Positions 9,000-16,892 of a stretch of DNA of 34,813 nt are shown here, in pieces. Every line of letters begins with the position of its first letter. The first letter of the stretch is position 1. Made by a program: the position numbers and the translations under genes. The notes below the pieces were generated by a model that ran no database searches, was not told the origin of the DNA, and saw only the letters and a program-made list of their open reading frames with translations. Source of the stretch: Gammaproteobacteria bacterium (GTDB lineage Bacteria; Pseudomonadota; Gammaproteobacteria; UBA6429; Thiohalophilaceae); contig JAPHRJ010000061.1 in the NCBI GenBank assembly GCA_026196045.1, forward strand, positions 1 through 34,813, written 5' to 3'.

Positions 9000-10459
9000 G
9001 AAGCTTTACTAACATCACCTAAACTAAACGGCTCAAGCTCTGGAGTCTTCTTCTCAGTAAGAACATCCAGTAATGTCGACAACTTAAGCTCTGTTTCCTT
9101 AAACTCAGCAAGGGCATCAGAATCTTTAACTATTCCCGCACCGGCATAAACATCCAGCTGATTTTCTTTTAATAAGGCACAACGCAATAATACGGATAAT
9201 TCACCATCCCCATTACCATCAAGCCATCCGACAACGCCACTGTACCAGCCCCGATCAAATGGCTCATGTTGTTTAATCCAGTTTTGTGCTGCGATTAAAG
9301 GTGTGCCGGCTACGGCTGGAGTAGGATGTAAACATTCAACGACATCAAACAGATTTTTACCCTGAGATAACTGCGCCTTTACCGGTGTCCATAAATGATG
9401 CAACTGGCGCAAGCTCAATACGGTTGGTGACTCAGGGATGTCCAGACTATGGCTAACTGTCTTCAATGCTTGCTGCACCTGTTCAACAACCAGAGCATGT
9501 TCATGACGTGTTTTAGTGCAAGCTAAAATCTGTTCTACTTTTTGCTTATCTTCCTGTGTGTCCAGGCTTCTTTCAATGGTGCCGCCAAGAGCATCACAGG
9601 AAAGATCCTGGCCTTTTAAACTCAGTAGTCGTTCCGGCGTTGCGGCAATCAAACTGGTTTGAGAAAAATTTACTCCCAGTATCTGACAAGATGGAAAATG
9701 TTGTGAGAGTGATTGCAGTAATACTTCAGGCTGTAATGTGTGCGTGCTGCTAAAACGCAGGTGGCGTGCCAGAACCACTTTTGACATTTCACCATCGCTA
9801 ATAGCCTGTTTGGCTTTATCCAGTGACTGTATCCATTCGGACTTTGTTGGTTCTGCCTGCCGTTGAAGCAAGCTATGTCGGTGCTCACTATAATTTTCAT
9901 TACCCTGCATGGCCTGCAGTAAGGTTTTGATCAAACCCGACCATTCACGAATCATTGACTCAGGCTGATTGAGCCGATGAGCCTGACAGGAAAGACTAAA
10001 TACCTGCTGCTCCTGCTTTTGCTGCAACAGAACGGCCGGTACCAGCATTAAACTATTTGGAAATTCCTGCCAGGCCTTTTCCATAGAGTCATGGTCATCA
10101 AAGGCCTGAGCAAAAAAAAGGCAATGTTCAACTGGCACCATGGTGTGTTGTTCATGGTGCCAGCAATTTAATAACTGTTGATAAACCTCGCGGCAGGCCT
10201 GTAATCGGTTTGGCCCGGATGTTTCGTAACGATAAGCTTCACCTAGTCCTGTTCGAGAATACCGCTGCTCAGGCTGAGCCCAATAAATACTGAGCGAAGG
10301 CAATTTACCTTGCACGGTGGACCAGGGTAAAACCACGTCGAAACTAATGGTATAAAGGCTATCATCAACCAGTTGGCCTGGAATGTTAGCCGTTAGCATC
10401 ATTCGTAGACGCTGTTCCAGTGACTGGATAAAACTTTCTATATTAATAGACTCTAACAT
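8996..10459 (-). CDS. menF: Isochorismate synthase (MenF)
   Basis: Chorismate-using enzyme of 487 residues that opens the menaquinone pathway by isomerising chorismate to isochorismate. The C-terminal chorismate-binding domain (~205-470) shows the general-base lysine in SKVVLAR (K227), ATPERLL (~275-281), ALGGTIERS (~292-300), RHEHALVV (~319-326), HPTPAVAGTP (~381-390), RGWYSGVVGW (~404-413) and YAGAGIVKDSD (~435-445) with the Mg-binding EFKETELKL. The N-terminal ~200 residues are poorly conserved, as usual. It is the first gene of the leftward men operon; 205 nt separate it from the divergent gene at 10665. An Ent-type isochorismate synthase is less likely given menD directly behind it. Confidence 0.94.
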   Translation of the reverse strand: MLESINIESFIQSLEQRLRMMLTANIPGQLVDDSLYTISFDVVLPWSTVQGKLPSLSIYWAQPEQRYSRTGLGEAYRYETSGPNRLQACREVYQQLLNCWHHEQHTMVPVEHCLFFAQAFDDHDSMEKAWQEFPNSLMLVPAVLLQQKQEQQVFSLSCQAHRLNQPESMIREWSGLIKTLLQAMQGNENYSEHRHSLLQRQAEPTKSEWIQSLDKAKQAISDGEMSKVVLARHLRFSSTHTLQPEVLLQSLSQHFPSCQILGVNFSQTSLIAATPERLLSLKGQDLSCDALGGTIERSLDTQEDKQKVEQILACTKTRHEHALVVEQVQQALKTVSHSLDIPESPTVLSLRQLHHLWTPVKAQLSQGKNLFDVVECLHPTPAVAGTPLIAAQNWIKQHEPFDRGWYSGVVGWLDGNGDGELSVLLRCALLKENQLDVYAGAGIVKDSDALAEFKETELKLSTLLDVLTEKKTPELEPFSLGDVSKAS

Positions 10460-10595
10460 GTGTACCGTGATCTTGTGTCTGCCGTGGAAAATATATTATT
10501 ACATTAGCTGGTTCTTTTATACTCTTGTGCGCACTATTCAGTCACCATGATCAAGCGGGCCTGCCAGTTTGCCGATTTCATGCGCGCAAGAATGA

Positions 10596-10609
10596 TTGAC
10601 CTGAAACAA
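10596..10609. promoter_or_regulatory. Weak FNR/DNR-like box
   Basis: TTGACCTGAAACAA differs from TTGAY-N4-ATCAA at one position of the right half. It lies between divergent menF and the exported-protein gene, about 55 nt before the latter's ATG. It could put the exported protein and the TroA-SCO1 gene under the same control as nirS. The imperfect half-site keeps confidence low. Confidence 0.35.
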
Positions 10610-10664
10610 GGATAGGTGTCATGCTTAAACACTATGATGCATTCACCAATTAGATAAGTCACCG

Positions 10665-11015
10665 ATGTATAAGATAAAATCACTCGCCATACTCAACGTA
10701 TGCATAGCCCTGTTTTTTAGCTCCCTGGTCATGGCGGCAGAAACAGAACCTCAGCGACAAAGCATTGAAGCCCTTGGTGAACTCAATGGTATTGCCCTGC
10801 ATTGCCAGTACCTGGAACATGTCCGCTTTATTAAGCAGAGCCTGGTTGAAACCCTGCCCAAAAAACGACGCCTTGGTGACATATTTGAAGACGCCACCAA
10901 CACTTCTTTTCTGGCCTTTGCCCAACGTCGTGATAGCTGTCCCTCACCGGCTGAATTTGATCAACAGGTTAACGCTGCGATTGATCAGTTATACAAAGCG
11001 TTCCTGCGTCGCTGA
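10665..11015 (+). CDS. Small exported protein of unknown function
   Basis: A 116-residue protein that I cannot assign to a named family. Residues 1-25 form a classical signal peptide (positive start, hydrophobic core, VMAAE cleavage region), so the mature ~91-residue protein should be periplasmic. The mature part is mostly helical by composition and has two cysteines, one in ALHCQYL (~47) and one in DSCPSP (~92), that could form a disulfide or bind a metal. The gene lies 25 nt ahead of the TroA-SCO1 fusion gene in the same direction, which suggests a shared transcript and perhaps a shared job in metal or cytochrome maturation. That job is inference only. Confidence 0.75.
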   Translation: MYKIKSLAILNVCIALFFSSLVMAAETEPQRQSIEALGELNGIALHCQYLEHVRFIKQSLVETLPKKRRLGDIFEDATNTSFLAFAQRRDSCPSPAEFDQQVNAAIDQLYKAFLRR

Positions 11016-11040
11016 TACGCCAAATTGACACACAGAAATC

Positions 11041-12444
11041 ATGTATAAACAACTGCTCTCATTAACCGCGCTGTTACTATTACTAAACAGTCCGCTGCAG
11101 GCCAAATCAGACTTTCGTGTTGTAGTCAGCATCAAGCCCATTCATTCAATACTGAGTGGACTCATGCAAGGTGTTGAATCACCAGAGTTACTTGTTAAAG
11201 GAAAAAATCATCCCTATTTCTACCGCCCATCTAAATCACAGATTAAATCGATACAAAATGCAGATCTTGTCATCTGGACTGGCCCAGAATTAGAACCACA
11301 CCTGCAAAGCACAATCAGTAAACTACCAAAAACCACACATGTAATAGAGCTACTTGATAGCCCTTCTATGAAAATACTACCCCAGCGTCATGATGCTAGC
11401 CTACGTGATCCCTATTTCTGGCTGGATAGCCGCAATGCCCTGCTTTTACTGGATGAAATGACACAAATCCTGATTGATGCTGATAACGTGCGCTCCCACC
11501 TGTATTTACGCAATCGATCAAAGGTACTGGCGACACTATCAAAAGTTGACCGAGAATTTGAATATGGCTATCGTGGCTTAAAAAGTGGAGTCGGTTATTT
11601 GTATCTGGATACCCTGCAATACTTTGAACAGGCTTATGCGCTCAAAATTGAGGATGCCCTGATTGCCGCGCCCGACAAACAGCCCGACACCAGCCAGTTA
11701 TTGCGTACACGTACCCAGATAAAAGACAAAACCATTCAGTGTTTACTAACTGAATCAGGCATCGCAACACCACACCTGGGCCTGTTAACTGAAAACACCG
11801 ACATCAATATTCACCAGCTCGATACAATCGGTACACAGTTCGAGGCTGGCCCCGATCTGTATGCTCAACTGATGCACCACAATACCCGCATCATTAAGGA
11901 CTGTCTCGGACTTGTCGTGGACAAAAAAGCTATGGAAGCTGCCATTGCCCCTATTGGTCAATCAGATGGCCGCTTCATTTTGATGAACCACCTGAATAAC
12001 CCCGTTACCGATAAAGACATGCTCGGTAAATATCAGCTACTCTATTTTGGTTACACGTCCTGTCCCGATATTTGCCCCCTGTCATTACAATTGATGCTCC
12101 ATACCTTACGCAAAATGGAAAAAGATGCTGATCATTTCCAGCCCTATTTTATTTCTGTTGACCCCGAACGGGACAAGCCGGGTATTTTATTTGATTACGT
12201 CACCTATTTTGATCAGAAGCTAATTGGTCTGACAGGCACTCCCACTATGATTAAGCGGATGGCTAAACATTTTAATGTCCGTTATGAAAAAGTGATTGAT
12301 GATCCTGAACATCCTGAACGCTACACCATGGACCATACTGCCAGTATTTTCCTTATCGCCCCCGATGGCCGCTTCGTAACCAAGTTGTCCCACAACCTGA
12401 CGCCCTCACAATTACAGGAAAAACTGCAGCAATATGTTCACTAA
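11041..12444 (+). CDS. TroA/ZnuA-like domain fused to a SCO1/SenC copper chaperone
   Basis: A 467-residue exported protein (signal peptide ~1-21). Residues ~24-290 match the metal-binding ABC-transporter receptor family (TroA/ZnuA): VVVSIKPIHSILSGLMQGV, IQNADLVIWTGPELEP, TIQCLLTESG, QLDTIGTQFEAGPDLYAQL. Residues ~300-467 form a SCO1/SenC thioredoxin-like domain with the copper-binding GYTSCPDICPLSL (C341, C345), SVDPERDKP, and the third ligand His432 in YTMDHTASIF. Compared by eye with ZnuA, the first metal His (H57 in NHPYFYRP) and the Asp (D261) remain. The His of DPHxW is Tyr (DPYFW, Y125), and the His before DAYxYFE is Leu (YLDTLQYFE, L189). The metal site is therefore altered. No ABC ATPase or permease accompanies it. 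Likely a periplasmic copper or metal delivery factor for a nearby reductase (NosZ is a candidate); the exact substrate is unknown. Confidence 0.85.
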   Translation: MYKQLLSLTALLLLLNSPLQAKSDFRVVVSIKPIHSILSGLMQGVESPELLVKGKNHPYFYRPSKSQIKSIQNADLVIWTGPELEPHLQSTISKLPKTTHVIELLDSPSMKILPQRHDASLRDPYFWLDSRNALLLLDEMTQILIDADNVRSHLYLRNRSKVLATLSKVDREFEYGYRGLKSGVGYLYLDTLQYFEQAYALKIEDALIAAPDKQPDTSQLLRTRTQIKDKTIQCLLTESGIATPHLGLLTENTDINIHQLDTIGTQFEAGPDLYAQLMHHNTRIIKDCLGLVVDKKAMEAAIAPIGQSDGRFILMNHLNNPVTDKDMLGKYQLLYFGYTSCPDICPLSLQLMLHTLRKMEKDADHFQPYFISVDPERDKPGILFDYVTYFDQKLIGLTGTPTMIKRMAKHFNVRYEKVIDDPEHPERYTMDHTASIFLIAPDGRFVTKLSHNLTPSQLQEKLQQYVH

Positions 12445-12777
12445 ACTTTTCAAATAACTTCAAAATCTTCTGACAATTCTTGAGTCCCTTAAATTCATGT
12501 TCTACAGTTACTTAGGTTATAAATATAAAACGCTAAAAACAGCCTGTAAAATAGCCACAATACACATAAATATAATAACTAAACGACGTTTTTCCTGTTT
12601 TAATTACCGGCATTTGCCATGACGTTTACGCTATTCAAAATGACAGCGGCGAGTGTCTTTTGACCCCCCTTGACTCAAATCAAGGTGCATTAATAGGAAA
12701 TACACTAAAAATCCTGTTACTTGTGAGGGTGTACACATAACTTTTTTTAGTTGACCGTCCGTAAGGAGCATAACAAT
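12445..12777. other. nirS upstream regulatory region
   Basis: A 333-base gene-free stretch. Its left two-thirds is AT-rich with no recognisable gene. The right part holds the FNR/DNR box at 12670-12683 and the nirS ribosome binding site AAGGAG (12763-12768). A transcription start ~41 nt right of the box centre would fall near 12718, leaving a ~60 nt leader. Confidence 0.6.
12670..12683. promoter_or_regulatory. FNR/DNR box upstream of nirS
   Basis: TTGACTCAAATCAA is a full match to TTGAY-N4-ATCAA. It lies 95 nt before the nirS ATG. Activation by an FNR/DNR-type regulator under low oxygen or NO is the normal control of nirS. Confidence 0.82.
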
Positions 12778-14427
12778 ATGAGTATGAAACAAAAAATGAA
12801 GTACGGAGCCGCAGTGATTGCTTCGTGCGTTGGTATAGCCGCTATGTCGGTTTCCGGCGTAGCCATGGCGAAAAAGGAAAAACTTGTTCCTTTGAGTGAC
12901 GCCGAATTTGAGCAGGCCAAATCGATGTACTTCCAGCGTTGTGCTGGCTGTCACGGTGTCCTGCGTAAAGGGGCTACTGGTAAAAACCTTGAACCCAAAA
13001 ATATGCTGAAAAAAGGGACAAAGCGTCTCCATCGTATTATTCAGCTGGGTACCGAAGGTGGCATGAACAACTTTGACGATATCTTCTCCAAAAAAGAAAT
13101 CGACATGCTGGCCCGATATATCCAGATGACCCCTCCAGTGCCACCAGAAATGTCACTGGCTCTGATGAAAAAACGCCACAAAGTTTATATTCAACCTAAA
13201 GATTACCCAACAAAACCATTACATAACCGCAACTGGGAAAACTTCTTTGTCGTTATCGAACGTGACGCAGGTAAAGTCGCCATTATCGATGGCGATACTT
13301 ATGAAATCGTCGACCACATTGATACCGGTTATGCGGTACACGTCATTAAAGGCACTGAACATCACAAGACCCAGCATACAAGCGACGCAGTTGGCCGTTT
13401 CTGGTACACGCAGGGTCGTGACGGCAAAATGACCAAGATCGATCTGTGGCAGAAACCCGGCAGCATGCTGCTTGCTGAAACCCAGATGGCCTATGACGCA
13501 CGTGATGTTGCCGTATCTGGTGATGGCAAATACGTTATTGGCGGCGGTTACTGGCCACCTCATTTCGTTATCCTCGATGCCAAAACCATGGAACCGCTAA
13601 AAGTCGTATCTACGCGCGGTATCAATGTTGATGGCGACTACGTAAACGAAGCTCGTGTTGCGGCTATCTACACCACACCTAATGAACCTACTTTCCTCGT
13701 GGCAGTGAAAGAACTGGGTCAGATGTGGCAGGTCGATTACAGCGACCTCGATAATCTGCGCATCGAAATGATTAACTCCGCCAAGTTCCTGCATGACGGA
13801 TTCTTTGATCCCACAGGTCGTTACTTCCAGATCGCGGCGAATGCCTCTGACAAGATGGTCGTTGTGGATACCGAGGAACGTAAACTGGAAGCGATGATTG
13901 ACACCGCCAAAAAACCACATCCTGGTCCTGGTGCAAACTGGAACGATCCAAAATGTGGCCCTGTAGGCGGTACAACCCATCTGGGTGAAGGCAAAGTTTC
14001 TGTCTGGGGTAATGATCCAGCCGGTCACAAAGACAATGCCTGGAAAATCTGCTACGAAGTTGAAACCGATGGTGCTGGTGTATTCATTCGTACCCATCCA
14101 AAATCTGACTACGTATGGGCTGACCAGACCAAACATCCTGAACCTGAAATCCAGCAGAGCGTGAAAGTCTTCGACAAGAAAACTCGTAAAGTGATTAAAA
14201 CCATTCGAGTCACTGAAGAAGACGGTAAAGCTGCTGTACACATGGAGTTCAACAAGGCGGGTACTGAAGTCTGGGTTTCTGTCTGGAACCGTAAAGACGC
14301 GAGTAACCCAACGGGTGAAATCGTTGTATACGATGCCAAGACCCTTAAAGAAATCAAACGTATCAAGGGTCTGACTACACCTACTGGTAAGTTCAATGTC
14401 TACAACCGCAGCAATCATGTCACCTGA
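12778..14427 (+). CDS. nirS: Cytochrome cd1 nitrite reductase NirS
   Basis: Periplasmic dissimilatory nitrite reductase (nitrite to NO), 549 residues from ATG 12778, chosen because AAGGAG lies 9 nt upstream; a TTG at 12751 is in frame but less likely. The signal peptide is ~1-30 (cleavage near AMA/KKEK). The N-terminal cytochrome c domain has CAGCH at 55-59. The C-terminal eight-bladed d1 domain keeps the d1 axial His (H188 in DTGYAVH) and both active-site histidines, H339 (FLHDG) and H401 (TTHLGEG). This separates it from NirN and NirF. The end TPTGKFNVYN is the family C-terminus. An insertion rich in His (about residues 191-206) follows the axial His relative to the Pseudomonas enzyme as I recall it. 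A perfect FNR box lies upstream and a terminator downstream. Confidence 0.97.
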   Translation: MSMKQKMKYGAAVIASCVGIAAMSVSGVAMAKKEKLVPLSDAEFEQAKSMYFQRCAGCHGVLRKGATGKNLEPKNMLKKGTKRLHRIIQLGTEGGMNNFDDIFSKKEIDMLARYIQMTPPVPPEMSLALMKKRHKVYIQPKDYPTKPLHNRNWENFFVVIERDAGKVAIIDGDTYEIVDHIDTGYAVHVIKGTEHHKTQHTSDAVGRFWYTQGRDGKMTKIDLWQKPGSMLLAETQMAYDARDVAVSGDGKYVIGGGYWPPHFVILDAKTMEPLKVVSTRGINVDGDYVNEARVAAIYTTPNEPTFLVAVKELGQMWQVDYSDLDNLRIEMINSAKFLHDGFFDPTGRYFQIAANASDKMVVVDTEERKLEAMIDTAKKPHPGPGANWNDPKCGPVGGTTHLGEGKVSVWGNDPAGHKDNAWKICYEVETDGAGVFIRTHPKSDYVWADQTKHPEPEIQQSVKVFDKKTRKVIKTIRVTEEDGKAAVHMEFNKAGTEVWVSVWNRKDASNPTGEIVVYDAKTLKEIKRIKGLTTPTGKFNVYNRSNHVT

Positions 14428-14473
14428 TTGTTGCCCGACTAGACATCAACTTATGATGTAGTTCAGTAACAAT

Positions 14474-14509
14474 AAGGCGGGTATGAGTAATCATATCCGC
14501 CTTTTTTAA
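14474..14509 (+). terminator. Rho-independent terminator after nirS
   Basis: The stem AAGGCGG-G-TATGA pairs with TCATA-T-CCGCCTT around a short GTAA loop and is followed by a run of T. It lies ~47 nt after the nirS stop, so nirS is probably transcribed mainly on its own. Confidence 0.88.
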
Positions 14510-14554
14510 GCTCTACTAAAACGTATTACTGCTATAAACCAAATTCATAACAAA

Positions 14555-14592
14555 AGATTTTTAACCCGGGTTTATAACCCCAGTTAAAATCT
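14555..14592. repeat. Inverted repeat ahead of the NirT-like gene
   Basis: AGATTTTTAAC (14555-14565) and GTTAAAATCT (14583-14592) form an imperfect inverted repeat around a C/G-bearing spacer. It ends about 70 nt before the ATG. It could be an operator or a small hairpin. No FNR-type box is seen in this gap. Confidence 0.4.
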
Positions 14593-14661
14593 TAGCTACC
14601 CTGAATAGATTAATAGCAATATATTAATGATGGGTACAATTAATTACGGTGAGTGTTGAAA

Positions 14662-16398
14662 ATGGCTAATCCAAGTACAAATCCCGGCTTGCTGTCCCGC
14701 AAAGTTCTATTAGGAACAACCTTAGGGGCTGCATTATTTTTCATGGTGGTGGGTGTTATTTTCTGGGGTGGTTTTAATACTGCCATGGAAGTAACGAATA
14801 CTCTGGACTTCTGTATTTCCTGTCATGAAATGGAAGAAAACGTCTATCAGGAATACAAAAAAACCATTCACTACACCAATCGCAGTGGTGTTCGTGCCAC
14901 CTGTTCGGACTGTCATGTCCCCGACCCCTGGGTTCATAAAGTGGTACGAAAGATTCAGGCTAGCAACGAAGTCCTGCATAAAGTTCTGGGAACCATTGAT
15001 ACACCGGAAAAATTTGATCAAAAACGCCTTCAGCTCGCACAGAATGTCTGGCGTGCCATGAAAAACACCGACTCTCGTGAGTGTCGTAACTGCCACGACT
15101 TTGCGTCCATGAATCCTGAAAACCAGAAGAAACGCTCACGTAAACAACACATGAATGCCATGGAAGCCGGCAATACCTGTATCGACTGTCATAAAGGTAT
15201 TGCTCACAGCAAGGTACACGATCAACTGAGTGATGAAGAGCTGGATAAACTGGCAACCCCTAATCCTGAACACAAGCGCCCTATCCCTCCTCAGTGGCTG
15301 GAAGCGGATAAGAAGCCAGCCAGGGAAAGCACGGCTCCCGTAGCAGCACCTGTAGCAGAAGAAAAACCTGCCGAACCTGCTGAAACACAGGTTGCGGTGG
15401 CTCCTGCTGCAGCCACAAAACCCGCACCGGCGAAAACAGCCGCCGCCGGTACGGGCGTCGACTGGAATGGTATACCCGCAGCAGAACTGATCCTGTTCTA
15501 TCCCGGCCAGTCCTCAATGGAATGGGTTCTTACTGGTAAAGATCACGGCGGTGCCCGTCCTCTTAAAGCCGGAGACCGATGCTATGACTGTCACGAAGGC
15601 GAAGAAGAAACCTTTGGCAACACGATTGTTAGTGGTGAAAAACTGGAACCCACTCCAATCCCTGGCAAACGCGGCAGTATTCCTCTGAAAGTACAGGCCG
15701 TGAACGATAGCGAATACCTGTATATGCGCTTCGAATGGCCAAGCACAGACCATGCGCCTGTACCTTTTGCCGAGGGTGGCAAGATGGATCCTGAGAACCA
15801 GATCAAGCTGGCTGTGATGCTGACTGACGATGAAGAAACTGTCGAATTCGCAGAGCGTTCCGGTTGCTGGCAAACCTGTCATCATGATGCGCGTAGCATG
15901 CCTACTGAACCAGCTGACGCCAGTACGGTTGCGAACACACTAAATGTTAGTGCAGGCGTAACCAAGTACCTGAGTGAAAGCCGCACCGAGATTGAAATCT
16001 CAGGTAAAGGCGGCAAGAAACGCGGTGGCTGGGACAAACTAAAAACTGAATCTGAGATCAAAGCCGCACTGGAAGCTGGCCAGTTCATGGATCTGCTGCG
16101 TTACAAGTCCGGCAGCGGTGAATCAGAAGATGGCTACATCCTTGCAGAACGCATCATGACCGGCGGCCAGGGTGTAGAATTCAGTGGTGGCCTCAATGGT
16201 GATATCTGGATCATTGAAATGAAACGCAAACTGACTTCAGATAAACCTGGTGATGTCAGCATGGCAACCGACAAATGGTACAACATCGGCTTTGCTATCC
16301 ATGATGATTTCAGTAGCAGCCGTTTCCATCATGTTTCATTAGGCTTCAAGCTGGGCTTTAATGATGAAGATGCAGAAATTAATGTAATCAGCAAATAA
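14662..16398 (+). CDS. NapC/NirT-type multihaem cytochrome c with C-terminal haem-binding domain
   Basis: A 578-residue inner-membrane cytochrome facing the periplasm. One N-terminal helix (~15-38) anchors a NapC/NirT domain with four CXXCH motifs (CISCH 51-55, CSDCH 81-85, CRNCH 141-145, CIDCH 173-177), the set that takes electrons from quinol. An Ala/Pro/Glu-rich linker (~218-265) leads to a second domain with a fifth CYDCH (307-311), the stretch YLYMRFEWPSTDHAPVPF, and CWQTCHHDARSMP, whose C402/C406/H407 make a CXXXCH. This second part resembles the haem-binding domain of the cytochrome c-552/DMSO-reductase type (ethylbenzene-dehydrogenase gamma-like). The likely role is menaquinol oxidation with electron transfer to NirS. 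Start ATG 14662 is preceded by GGTGAG; an in-frame GTG at 14653 is less likely. Plain NapC/NirT proteins are ~200 residues, so this is an extended form. Confidence 0.9.
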   Translation: MANPSTNPGLLSRKVLLGTTLGAALFFMVVGVIFWGGFNTAMEVTNTLDFCISCHEMEENVYQEYKKTIHYTNRSGVRATCSDCHVPDPWVHKVVRKIQASNEVLHKVLGTIDTPEKFDQKRLQLAQNVWRAMKNTDSRECRNCHDFASMNPENQKKRSRKQHMNAMEAGNTCIDCHKGIAHSKVHDQLSDEELDKLATPNPEHKRPIPPQWLEADKKPARESTAPVAAPVAEEKPAEPAETQVAVAPAAATKPAPAKTAAAGTGVDWNGIPAAELILFYPGQSSMEWVLTGKDHGGARPLKAGDRCYDCHEGEEETFGNTIVSGEKLEPTPIPGKRGSIPLKVQAVNDSEYLYMRFEWPSTDHAPVPFAEGGKMDPENQIKLAVMLTDDEETVEFAERSGCWQTCHHDARSMPTEPADASTVANTLNVSAGVTKYLSESRTEIEISGKGGKKRGGWDKLKTESEIKAALEAGQFMDLLRYKSGSGESEDGYILAERIMTGGQGVEFSGGLNGDIWIIEMKRKLTSDKPGDVSMATDKWYNIGFAIHDDFSSSRFHHVSLGFKLGFNDEDAEINVISK

Positions 16399-16419
16399 GT
16401 CCTTACATAAACCTTACAT

Positions 16420-16450
16420 AGGCGAGTAGTTAAACTACTCGCCTTTTTTT
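16420..16450 (+). terminator. Rho-independent terminator after the NirT-like gene
   Basis: AGGCGAGTAGT pairs with ACTACTCGCCT around a few-base loop and is followed by TTTTTTT. It lies ~22 nt after the stop codon, so the cupredoxin gene that follows probably has its own promoter. A TATAAT hexamer lies at 16476-16481. Confidence 0.9.
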
Positions 16451-16527
16451 ATGAGGCGGGATGATAATGGCCTCGCTATAATGCAAGCTCAGGAACATTG
16501 AATTTATCTACGATAGAGGAACATTCC

Positions 16528-16866
16528 ATGGTTAAAATGAAATACCGGCTTACCAGTTTCCTTGCGCCTGTCCTGTTATCGTTATGTGTATTTAGCCAGG
16601 CCAACGCCGAAACCCATGTGGTTGTTATCAAAAAATTCAAATTCATTCCTCAGCACATCACGATCAAAGCTGGTGATACCATCCGCTGGGAGAACCACGA
16701 AAAGCGCCAGTATCACAGCGTCTGGTTTGAGGCCTCAGGCGAACCTGAGCCGGACTATTTCTTCCCGGAAGAGTCCTATGAAAAAACATTCAATAAAGCT
16801 GGCACACTACCTTATCGTTGTGGCCCACATCCGAAAATGACTGGCTCTGTTACAGTAAATCAGTAA
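16528..16866 (+). CDS. Periplasmic cupredoxin (plastocyanin/azurin-like)
   Basis: A small blue-copper-type protein, 112 residues from ATG 16528, which has GAGGA at 16516-16520; an in-frame TTG at 16498 is less likely. Signal peptide is ~1-27 (ending ANA/ETH). The mature domain has the cupredoxin ligands: His in KRQYHSVWF, then Cys, His and Met in YRCGPHPKMTGSVTV at the C-terminus. The pattern C-x2-H-x3-M fits a type 1 copper site. It probably carries electrons in the periplasm, for example from the NirT-like protein to NirS, as azurin or pseudoazurin does in other denitrifiers. It lies between two terminator-separated units and 26 nt ahead of the NirN-like gene, with which it may be co-transcribed. 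Confidence 0.88.
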   Translation: MVKMKYRLTSFLAPVLLSLCVFSQANAETHVVVIKKFKFIPQHITIKAGDTIRWENHEKRQYHSVWFEASGEPEPDYFFPEESYEKTFNKAGTLPYRCGPHPKMTGSVTVNQ

Positions 16867-16892
16867 CCCCTTAACCCCGATTACGATTGAGT

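Noticed and set aside
13597-14418. Long 273-residue minus-strand frame inside nirS
   Set aside because: It is a shadow of the highly conserved NirS frame; the translated product has no recognisable motif and no start signals.
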